DNA of 16,117 bases. Source: Thermoplasmata archaeon. Lineage in GTDB: Archaea > Thermoplasmatota > Thermoplasmata > Thermoplasmatales > Thermoplasmataceae. Below, one piece after another: positions 1 through 5,562 of this stretch. The stretch lies in the NCBI GenBank assembly GCA_021845325.1, contig JAKBRR010000010.1, positions 1-16,117 on the forward strand, written 5' to 3'. The first letter of the stretch is position 1, and the number at the start of each line of letters is the position of its first letter. A program made the translations under genes and the position numbers. The notes beneath the pieces were generated by a model. That model ran no database searches, was not told the DNA's origin, and worked only from the letters and a program-made list of their open reading frames with translations.

Positions 1-118
1 TAACAGCGAAGAAAACAGTATCAGACATCTAAAGATTATTGTGTACCCACACCATTAGAGTGTCAGGACCCTTTAAAATTCTGTGTTTCTAAGAATATCA
101 AATCGGATAGGTGTAAAG
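1..118. other. left edge, no supported gene
   Basis: Two plus-strand frames are open from the window edge: one stops with TAA at 28-30 and the other with TAG at 56-58. Either could be the last residues of a gene lying to the left, but the tails are too short (9 and 18 residues) to choose between them. Nothing else is supported here. The membrane protein gene on the minus strand ends at 119, so any gene from the left would be convergent with it. Confidence 0.3.
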
Positions 119-1159
119 TCACGTTGTAATCATATATTTCGTTACTTTCAATTTATTATATATGGTTAGAGACTTTCCTATTAGATCATCGAAGAATTGT
201 TGCATCGTTGTGCATTTTTCCTCTCGTAAAATAGCGCCTGCCCCTATTATTATATTGCCTATTTTCTTCCAAGGTATTTCTTGAATCATCCCATCGTCAA
301 GAAGAATTGCGATGTTTTGATCTATTCCCTGAAGAAATCCAGAAATTACTTCTTTGAAACCATTTTTATCAATTATTTCTATTCTAACGGGCAGTCTTAG
401 ATTTTCTTCCTCCCTATACTTTTCAAAGGCCCATGAAACCAAGTAATCTTTCTTATCATTAAATTCGTGGGTGAGGAATACCGAAATCAACAATTCTATT
501 CCTAGAAGTGCGACTGGAACAATAGGATTAGAAGTAACATAACTAAGAAAATTAGATGGCCCTATTATCGCAAAGATGCCTATTAACAAGTAAAACCATA
601 CGAAAGTAATTAGAAATAAATCCTGACTCAGGCTGACGCTAAACTCCTGTATCTGTGGCTTTAATACAGTGAAAATATGCTTTTTGTGCTCCGTTAGGAG
701 AAATTGACTAAAGTCATCTACAAGATAATAATATACAATGAAAAATAATGAAACCGATGATGATATCAGAAGTGAAAGGATTCCTGTGACAATTCCTTGA
801 GTAACTTTACAAATAAAGACTACTATGAGATAGATAATAAAAAGTAGAATGAAATGGTAGGTCCTAAAAAAAAGAGGCTTTAACTTGACCCCTTCGTCAA
901 CGAAAGAAACTGAATTGTAGAACTTTGAGAATAATGGACTAGACCTTGTAATTTTTCCTAAAGTGGCTTTTCTGGAGTTTTTGGAAAAGACGATGTGATT
1001 GCTATTGAATAAATGTGAAAGTTGGAACAGAAATCCAATTATTGTTAAGATAGAGGAAAGGTAGAATACAAAAATCCAAAATAAACCCCAAGTAATAGGC
1101 ATACTTTTTGTTGAAGCAATATAGATAACTAAAACTTTATGGAGATCAACTTTGGTCAT
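119..1159 (-). CDS. multi-pass membrane protein with soluble C-terminal domain
   Basis: I do not recognise the family of this 346-aa protein. Hydrophobic segments lie near residues 22-48, 100-118, 122-146, 181-200 and 212-230, so about five membrane spans are expected. A charged loop sits at about 55-95. The C-terminal 115 residues are soluble. Within them, about 255-305 alternates short beta strands with turns (VRIEIIDKNGF, VISGFLQGID, NIAILLDDG, IPWKKIGNII), resembling a small Sm-like or SH3-like barrel; this is a fold guess, not a family assignment. The ATG at 1159 is preceded on the minus strand by a TATA-like TTATATC about 15-21 nt upstream and an AT-rich CTTAAATC further up, giving a short-leader or leaderless transcript. 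Met20 just before the first span is an alternative start. It is transcribed alone, away from the nuclease locus. Confidence 0.72.
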   Translation of the reverse strand: MTKVDLHKVLVIYIASTKSMPITWGLFWIFVFYLSSILTIIGFLFQLSHLFNSNHIVFSKNSRKATLGKITRSSPLFSKFYNSVSFVDEGVKLKPLFFRTYHFILLFIIYLIVVFICKVTQGIVTGILSLLISSSVSLFFIVYYYLVDDFSQFLLTEHKKHIFTVLKPQIQEFSVSLSQDLFLITFVWFYLLIGIFAIIGPSNFLSYVTSNPIVPVALLGIELLISVFLTHEFNDKKDYLVSWAFEKYREEENLRLPVRIEIIDKNGFKEVISGFLQGIDQNIAILLDDGMIQEIPWKKIGNIIIGAGAILREEKCTTMQQFFDDLIGKSLTIYNKLKVTKYMITT

Positions 1160-1395
1160 ACAACAAAACTGAAGATATAACCTATCGATTTAAGTAATGG
1201 CAATAAATAAACAAGATAAACAAACTATATCTACCCTCAAAGTCTATCAATTCTAATGCACAGTGACCCCAATCGTTTGAATATAGATTCAATGGGCTTT
1301 ATTCGAAAATGTGGAACCTGTTAAAAGAAAGAAGCCCTGACCAAAATCAATCTCACCCCTCTCTCCAGTTTTCAAATGAATTTGCTCACTATAAT
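1160..1395. other. intergenic spacer, no gene
   Basis: No frame here looks coding on either strand. The part next to 1159 holds the TATA-like boxes of the minus-strand membrane gene (about 1174-1180 and 1188-1195). A weak 6-bp inverted repeat, GGGCTT at 1294-1299 and AAGCCC at 1332-1337, could form a hairpin downstream of the minus-strand gene that ends at 1396; it is too short to call a terminator. Confidence 0.4.
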
Positions 1396-1575
1396 TCACT
1401 GGAAGGCCTCCTTTGAAATTTTCTCTAGATCTTCCTGGTTAACCACTGCTTTTTCGTTCCTCATCAGAAAGGCCACCGTTCTCTGAAACAACCCAGATTT
1501 GCTGACTTCCGGGTGAGATTCAAGCCAGTTTGCTTCTTCTTCTGTTACAGTTACCAAGTATTTGTATGAAGTCAT
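1396..1575 (-). CDS. small ribbon-helix-helix-like DNA-binding protein (59 aa)
   Basis: Read directly from the minus strand: ATG at 1575 to TGA at 1396-1398. The protein begins MTSYKYLVTVTEEEANWL and has the order expected of a ribbon-helix-helix fold: a strand (YKYLVTV, residues 4-10), a first helix (TEEEANWLESH, 11-21), a turn with SKSG (25-28) and a second helix (LFQRTVAFLMRN, 29-40), then a short charged tail. RHH proteins bind operators as dimers and often regulate their own genes. The gene is divergent from the winged-helix gene at 1662, and a perfect 15-bp palindrome begins 8 nt upstream of its ATG. A TATA-like CTTATATC on the minus strand (1605 to 1598) lies 23-30 nt from the ATG, so a leaderless mRNA is likely. 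It is small for a gene, but frame, composition and promoter agree. Confidence 0.75.
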   Translation of the reverse strand: MTSYKYLVTVTEEEANWLESHPEVSKSGLFQRTVAFLMRNEKAVVNQEDLEKISKEAFQ

Positions 1576-1582
1576 TGTCTAC

Positions 1583-1597
1583 CTTCTATGTTAGAAG
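1583..1597. promoter_or_regulatory. palindromic operator copy 1
   Basis: CTTCTATGTTAGAAG is a perfect inverted repeat (CTTCTA/TAGAAG) around a 3-nt centre. It lies between the TATA-like box and the start codon of the ribbon-helix-helix gene, a position that would block initiation in a leaderless transcript. A second copy is at 1628-1642, 45 bp away centre to centre. Confidence 0.65.
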
Positions 1598-1620
1598 ATA
1601 TAAGCTATATCTATAAATAA
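1598..1620. promoter_or_regulatory. overlapping divergent TATA boxes
   Basis: This AT-rich stretch between the two palindromes contains CTATAAATAA on the plus strand (1611-1620), which would place a start near 1642-1646 for the winged-helix gene. It also contains CTTATATC on the minus strand (1605 to 1598) for the ribbon-helix-helix gene. Positions follow the usual archaeal spacing of about 25 nt and are predictions. Confidence 0.5.
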
Positions 1621-1627
1621 CTTCTGT

Positions 1628-1642
1628 CTTCTATGATAGAAC
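1628..1642. promoter_or_regulatory. palindromic operator copy 2
   Basis: CTTCTATGATAGAAC is a second copy of the 1583-1597 palindrome, differing at the central base and at the last base. It covers the predicted transcription start of the winged-helix gene, mirroring the placement of copy 1 over the divergent gene. The pair is best read as binding sites of the ribbon-helix-helix or the winged-helix protein controlling both promoters. Confidence 0.62.
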
Positions 1643-1661
1643 TTAAAAAACAATAATCTAT

Positions 1662-1967
1662 ATGCATACATGGATTATAATCCACAGATTGGAAGGAATA
1701 GGAAAACTTGAAAAGAAATCCGGATTGCTTAGATTAATGGTTTTTTTATATGAGCATGATGAATACATGTTATCTGATATATGGGACGATTCCGGTGTAT
1801 CAAGAAATTCTGGCTCAGGTGCCATGGAACTTTTAAAAAAATATGGCCTTGTGAAGAACAGGATAGATGATTCGAAGTACCCTCCCAGATATCTTTATTC
1901 ATTAACTGAGAAAGGAAAGAAGGTTGCTGAGAAACTGAAGGAGATTGAGGAGATTCTTAATGGGTGA
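1662..1967 (+). CDS. winged-helix transcriptional regulator
   Basis: A stand-alone winged-helix protein of 101 aa, or 92 aa if translation starts at TTG 1689. The core runs KLEKKSGLLRLMVFLYEHD (helix 1), LSDIWDDSGV (helix 2), SGSGAMELLKKYGLV (recognition helix), a wing with RYLYSLTEKGKKV, then a terminal amphipathic helix for dimerisation. It is clearly paralogous to the 93-aa protein at 15537 (shared KxSGxLRL, LTEKGxK and EILN segments). That protein starts at the residue corresponding to Leu10 here, which favours TTG 1689 over ATG 1662. The first nine residues from ATG 1662 overlap a perfect palindrome, TGGATTATAATCCA at 1671-1684, possibly a further operator. No ribosome binding site precedes either start. 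The gene is divergent from the ribbon-helix-helix gene. It probably acts as a local regulator and may be the first gene of the nuclease operon. Confidence 0.8.
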   Translation: MHTWIIIHRLEGIGKLEKKSGLLRLMVFLYEHDEYMLSDIWDDSGVSRNSGSGAMELLKKYGLVKNRIDDSKYPPRYLYSLTEKGKKVAEKLKEIEEILNG

Positions 1968-2067
1968 AAAATGTGAAAGAGATATTATTATGCAAGAACC
2001 AGAGGTATTACACCTTGAAGTCGACCACGACGGGCGCATGCTCACTAACTTTATGGGAGGGAAATAA
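1960..2067 (+). CDS. possible 35-aa peptide overlapping the regulator
   Basis: ATG at 1960 lies inside the last codons of the winged-helix gene (ATGGGTGA overlap), and the frame runs to TAA at 2065-2067, immediately followed by the GTG of the next frame. The peptide starts MGEKCERDIIMQEPEVLHLE and is acidic. A competing frame starts with the GTG at 1964 (GTGA overlap with the regulator's stop) and runs to TAG at 2087-2089 (41 aa). I cannot tell which is translated. Tight overlap with the gene before and direct abutment with the gene after favour 1960, but there is no homology evidence. Confidence 0.3.
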   Translation: MGEKCERDIIMQEPEVLHLEVDHDGRMLTNFMGGK

Positions 2068-2355
2068 GTGCAATACCCTAGAGAGATAGATATTTCCGGA
2101 GAAACTAAGAAAAGAAGACGAGAAATTTCACAGGAGGAGGAAGAGATGGCTTATATTTGCAAAATGAGAGGATACGAGTGGGTACCAGGCTTTCCTCGCT
2201 TGGGAGGATGGGTCCATGGGTACTGCAGAAAGAGAAGTGTTCGCGCCCACCTTGAAGCGGAACTAAATCTCCCTCCTGTTGTTAAAATTCGAGGCAGAAT
2301 TGGGATAAAATCAGGAACCGCTGGCATGGAGAAGGATAACGACGAAGAATCATAA
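2068..2355 (+). CDS. small basic protein, possible CHCH zinc-binding motif
   Basis: The family is not recognised. The longest reading starts at GTG 2068 (95 aa). A strong GGAGGAGG ribosome binding site at 2133-2140 sits 5 nt before an in-frame ATG at 2146, which would give a 69-aa protein beginning MAYICKMRGYEWVPGFPRL. The first 26 residues of the long form are highly charged (KKRRREISQEEEE) and look less like a folded domain, so I prefer 2146. In the short form, Cys5, His24, Cys27 and His34 could bind a metal (C-x18-H-x2-C-x6-H), and the segment around WVPGFPRLGGWVHGYC is aromatic and glycine-rich. Local G+C is higher than in the neighbouring nuclease genes. It lies between two winged-helix coding regions. 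Confidence 0.5.
   Translation: MQYPREIDISGETKKRRREISQEEEEMAYICKMRGYEWVPGFPRLGGWVHGYCRKRSVRAHLEAELNLPPVVKIRGRIGIKSGTAGMEKDNDEES
2133..2140 (+). promoter_or_regulatory. ribosome binding site favouring ATG 2146
   Basis: GGAGGAGG placed 5 nt before ATG 2146 is the best Shine-Dalgarno match in this part of the window. It argues that the small protein ending at 2355 starts at 2146 rather than at GTG 2068, which has no such signal. Confidence 0.55.
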
Positions 2356-2402
2356 AGCGAAGAGAAAAAGGCCAATAATGTGAAAAACAAGAGGATGACG
2401 GA

Positions 2403-2634
2403 GTGAGCGGCGTAGTTAAGTTGATGTCAGCTGCTATGGAATTAAGTGAAATCAAGGATGAATTCACGGATGGAGCTGCTATTCTTAAAGAGACGAAAAA
2501 ACTGAATCTCGTGAAACTAGTGATAAAAAGTTTGAAGAATCCGCAATTGTATTTGACCAGCTTAACTGAGAATGGTAATGATAGCGGACATGCTCCTCAA
2601 AATTGAGAGTATCATGATTGCTGATAGGCGATGA
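2403..2634 (+). pseudogene. frameshifted winged-helix regulator
   Basis: The first frame, from GTG 2403 to TGA 2604-2606, aligns by eye with the 1662 regulator: SGVVKLM matches SGLLRLM, LSEIKDE matches LSDIWDD, LKETKKLNLVK matches LLKKYGLVK, and LYLTSLTENG matches LYSLTEKG. After LTENG the expected dimerisation helix is missing, but it appears in another frame: ATG 2578 onward reads MIADMLLKIESIMIADRR, ending at TGA 2632-2634, like VAEKLKEIEEILNG. A single-base difference near 2571-2580 would restore one continuous protein. The helix 1-2 region is also shortened. The frame before GTG 2403 (EKQEDDG) resembles the EKQSG entry of the family but has no start codon. It is either a decayed duplicate of the regulator or a sequencing or assembly slip. 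Programmed frameshifting is possible but without clear support. Confidence 0.55.
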
Positions 2635-2643
2635 AAATGGGAA

Positions 2644-3765
2644 GTGATGAGAATGCCAATTAATGAGACAAATTTAGAAAGGTACATAAGAAAAGGATGC
2701 GAGAGCACTGAAGGCAGAGAATCGGTGTTCAGAGAGTCAATAGTAAGTAGATTGCTAATGGCCATGGGTTGGGAAGACGAGGATATAGAACTCGAGAGAC
2801 CGATGACAATCGCATCTGGAAGAACTATCCGGGCAGATTACGTGCTCACAGTAAACGGAACACAAGTGGTTATAGAAGCTAAGCCTACTACGCAGCCTCC
2901 AGAGTTGTTCTACAACGAGCTTACATCCTACATGAAGCAACTAGAGGCAAACTATGGATTTGTTTATAATGGAAAAAAACTTGCTCTTTTCGCCAGACAA
3001 CCCTTCCCGGGCTGGGATACGACCCCTGCAATCTTATGGGAGTGTGGAAACGATATAGATGTATTTGAGGCCCTATCTCGTGAGAATATCCCTCACGGAC
3101 TAGAAGATTTCATTCGAAGATCTAAGCAAGATGCCACATTGGACAGAACAGTAAACGATAAGTTTGAAGAAATTTTTAATAGTACAGTACGAATAATTCA
3201 GTCAGCAACAGACTTGCAAAATGAATTCATAAGCGCAAACCTCAAAATCACACTAGAGACTCCTAGGATCAAAAGGACAGCACCATCTTCGCAATTTAAC
3301 GATTCAAGCGGTGCTACAGCTGACCAAGGTACATCCCCCACCTCCATTTTAAAAGAGAGTCTAAGCACATTACCAGAAGGAGAGGTAGTCATATGTGCAT
3401 CATCAGGCAAGCAGGACGATGAAGTTGGAGAACGATGGATGTTACGATATAATGCATGGAGATCGGTTAGAATGAACAGAAATCCAGTATATTTTGCTCT
3501 TTATCAGGGTTTCCCACACTCTCAGATCAGATTGTTCGCAAAAATACGGGAGATCAGAAATTCAAATGATCCTTCACTAGCCACTGTCAACCGGATTCCA
3601 CAATATGGCGATGGCGAGGATGGCAAGAAAACTATTCTACTGGAACCAAATTCTGTGAAGATACTTCTGGACCCAATAGATAAAGCTAGCTGGGGAGGCA
3701 TTCGAAACATTAGATATACCACACTTTTAAAATTCATCAGAGCTAGAACACTTGATGATCTATAA
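2644..3765 (+). CDS. HsdR N-terminal-like PD-(D/E)XK nuclease
   Basis: A 373-aa protein whose first 150 residues match the nuclease domain of type I restriction subunits. Glu31 in FRESIVSRLL, Asp65 in RADYVL, and Glu78-x-Lys80 in VVIEAK form the PD-(D/E)XK core. They are followed by the Gln99 region (MKQLEANYGFVYNGKKLALF) typical of HSDR_N. The helicase part of a true HsdR is absent. Instead a helical segment (about 160-205), a polar linker (210-240) and a beta-rich C-terminal domain (about 245-373) follow. The stretch WRSVRMNRNPVYFALYQGF and IRLFAKIREIRN recalls ASCH/PUA-like barrels, which in related proteins bind nucleic acid; that is an inference. It starts at GTG 2644 or ATG 2647. It is the first gene of a four-gene run with gaps of 39, 23 and 16 bp, and no methylase or specificity gene is nearby. 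Confidence 0.78.
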   Translation: MMRMPINETNLERYIRKGCESTEGRESVFRESIVSRLLMAMGWEDEDIELERPMTIASGRTIRADYVLTVNGTQVVIEAKPTTQPPELFYNELTSYMKQLEANYGFVYNGKKLALFARQPFPGWDTTPAILWECGNDIDVFEALSRENIPHGLEDFIRRSKQDATLDRTVNDKFEEIFNSTVRIIQSATDLQNEFISANLKITLETPRIKRTAPSSQFNDSSGATADQGTSPTSILKESLSTLPEGEVVICASSGKQDDEVGERWMLRYNAWRSVRMNRNPVYFALYQGFPHSQIRLFAKIREIRNSNDPSLATVNRIPQYGDGEDGKKTILLEPNSVKILLDPIDKASWGGIRNIRYTTLLKFIRARTLDDL

Positions 3766-3804
3766 ATTTGAAAGATTTGGAAGAGATTTTAAGGGAGTGA
3801 AAAC

Positions 3805-4428
3805 GTGAAAAACAAAGGAATTAGAAATAATTCGAGTAAAAGCCGTAAGACAGATGCCACTTCGAGAGTAGTAGAGGATAGTTTTTTTGACATAATACGG
3901 AAATCGGCAAGAATGGCGGACGTTAAAATAAATGATTTAAATCAGTACTATAAAGAGGAATACAAAGAGGAATCATGGTCGGAATATGAAGCAACTTACA
4001 GTGCAATCCTATACAAAGAACTAACAGAGAGTATAGATTATAAAATGATAACAATGGAGAACCGGGCTGAGTCCCAAAAAAATGGTGTTAAAAGGAAAAA
4101 ATATGATATTTGGATAACAAAAGGTGATATCTACTATATACTCGAAGTAAAACGGTTTGGTGTTAGTACAAAGACCGATGGTTTGCGAGGTGTGAAAGAT
4201 AAAAAGGGAATCTACGGTGACTTAAAGAAGCTGGATGCCCTCATAGGGACCATAGGGCCTAGGGATACCTACGGCATTGCGATAGGATTCTTTGAAGGCA
4301 ACGACTCTATAACTTTAGATGACATTGATTCGAAATTAGACGATGAAATATGGGGGCTGTTGGACAAAGAACCCAATCTAAAACTTTTAATTTGTGCGGG
4401 AGGTAAATGTAAATATGTTGGGGAATGA
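3805..4428 (+). CDS. PD-(D/E)XK-like nuclease, second copy type
   Basis: A 207-aa protein with a likely restriction-nuclease core: an acidic helix SEYEATYSAILYKELTES (Glu62 or Glu72), then Asp101 in KYDIWI and Glu114-x-Lys116 in YYILEVKRF, spaced D-x12-E-x-K. A helix with GDLKKLDAL (139-147) and a strand TYGIAIGFF follow, as in many PD-(D/E)XK proteins of defence loci. The exact family is not recognised, so specificity is unknown. The start is GTG 3805 with GGGAGTGA at 3793-3800. The N-terminus (1-20) is basic and probably disordered. The gene lies between the HsdR-N-like gene and the NurA-like gene and is presumably co-transcribed with them. The two PD-(D/E)XK proteins of this operon are not obviously similar to each other outside the active-site motifs. 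Confidence 0.7.
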   Translation: MKNKGIRNNSSKSRKTDATSRVVEDSFFDIIRKSARMADVKINDLNQYYKEEYKEESWSEYEATYSAILYKELTESIDYKMITMENRAESQKNGVKRKKYDIWITKGDIYYILEVKRFGVSTKTDGLRGVKDKKGIYGDLKKLDALIGTIGPRDTYGIAIGFFEGNDSITLDDIDSKLDDEIWGLLDKEPNLKLLICAGGKCKYVGE

Positions 4429-4451
4429 GGAAATTTTGAAGGGGTGAAAAC

Positions 4452-5546
4452 ATGGTTGAATCTACTCATAAAATTGAACAAGTTGCAGCAGAGATTGGGA
4501 AGATTCTTAAGGGGGGTGAATTCATAGAAACTCCATTTGATCAACCTTTCGAAGAGGAGAGCCATGGAGACCCAGATCAGCGAGACGATGATGCGAACTT
4601 CTTTGATTCCAACTTTGCAAAGAACATAGAAGCCGTTGATAAGAAGGATATTAGGAATATAGTATTTGATGAAAAGATCAGATTCTTTTTGGATGGTTCC
4701 CTAAGAACTAAGTTCCTTGGTGAGTACGTTGACCGAGATCAATCTTTTCCAATACTTGCTGCAGAAGTGGCGTGCGCTGTAATGAAAAAGAGTGAAAAAA
4801 AACTAGATCCTGCGTCAGTAAATTGGCGATTAGTTTTTATTTTTCCACATAAAGGCACTGGACTTCTCGCAGACACACAGTACAGCAAGCTAAAGAATTT
4901 GAGTGAGGGTTTGGAGAGGTCCAAGTCTCCATTCCGTATAGAATTCCTTGAAAAATCCGATGCTCGTGACGTAAGATATTCCATGCAAGGAAAGGCTAGA
5001 GACGTGATGCATAACCTAGAGCACGAAACCGCTAATTCTTTGACAAGGAACGAAGGTGATTGGCTGATTATGGATGGCGCTATTAGAAAAGCTGAATTTC
5101 TGACGCTGAATAATACCATTGGCGTAGCCAAATCTTTCAGCAGAAAGCCGCACTTTCAAATTGGCACCACCACATTGAACATTACGAGGTATCTGTCAGG
5201 GATCAAAGAAGGTGAAAGAAGCGCGATTTTCAAAAAAGACAGTGCACCTGAGGTTGCCTTCTGGTATTTAAGGATAAGGACTTTTCCACCCATGGAGCCA
5301 CTGGGTGGATTCGTAAAGATAGATTTTAAATTTGAGGATACTTCCCTAAGCGAGAATGATGTAAACATTATCGATCAACTCTCATCCGAGATTTATTCTA
5401 TGAGGAGTCCGTCCGTTTATCCATATCCCAGATGGCCATCATTCCTGTATCCTATAAGGGTGGCCGAAGAGACTATGCAAAGCACGTTTCTGAACGAAGA
5501 AATGTTAGGATTGTATGGCCACATGTTAAAGGAGGCAATATTTTGA
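4452..5546 (+). CDS. nurA: NurA-like nuclease
   Basis: A 364-aa protein with the pattern of NurA, the RNase H-fold 5'-3' nuclease that works with HerA. A first acidic strand is FFLDGS (Asp81), followed by Glu105 in AAEVACAV. A second acidic strand is WLIMDGAI (Asp208), followed by GVAKS (224-228). A late strand is GFVKIDF (Asp291), and the C-terminal stretch after WPSFLYPIRVAEETM (327-341) is typical of the family. Length agrees with NurA proteins. The N-terminal 65 residues are charged and variable. It starts at ATG 4452 behind GGGGTGA at 4441-4447. The HerA-like gene begins 16 bp downstream, the usual pairing. Mre11 and Rad50 genes, its common partners in archaeal chromosomes, are absent here. 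This suggests a specialised copy rather than the housekeeping repair nuclease. The symbol is by family, not proven orthology. Confidence 0.83.
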   Translation: MVESTHKIEQVAAEIGKILKGGEFIETPFDQPFEEESHGDPDQRDDDANFFDSNFAKNIEAVDKKDIRNIVFDEKIRFFLDGSLRTKFLGEYVDRDQSFPILAAEVACAVMKKSEKKLDPASVNWRLVFIFPHKGTGLLADTQYSKLKNLSEGLERSKSPFRIEFLEKSDARDVRYSMQGKARDVMHNLEHETANSLTRNEGDWLIMDGAIRKAEFLTLNNTIGVAKSFSRKPHFQIGTTTLNITRYLSGIKEGERSAIFKKDSAPEVAFWYLRIRTFPPMEPLGGFVKIDFKFEDTSLSENDVNIIDQLSSEIYSMRSPSVYPYPRWPSFLYPIRVAEETMQSTFLNEEMLGLYGHMLKEAIF

Positions 5547-5562
5547 ATATGGAGATGAAGAG

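Noticed and set aside
4739..5131. 130-codon open frame on the minus strand inside the NurA-like gene
   Set aside because: The plus strand shows clear NurA motifs with a binding site and operon spacing; the antisense frame has no motif or start signal.
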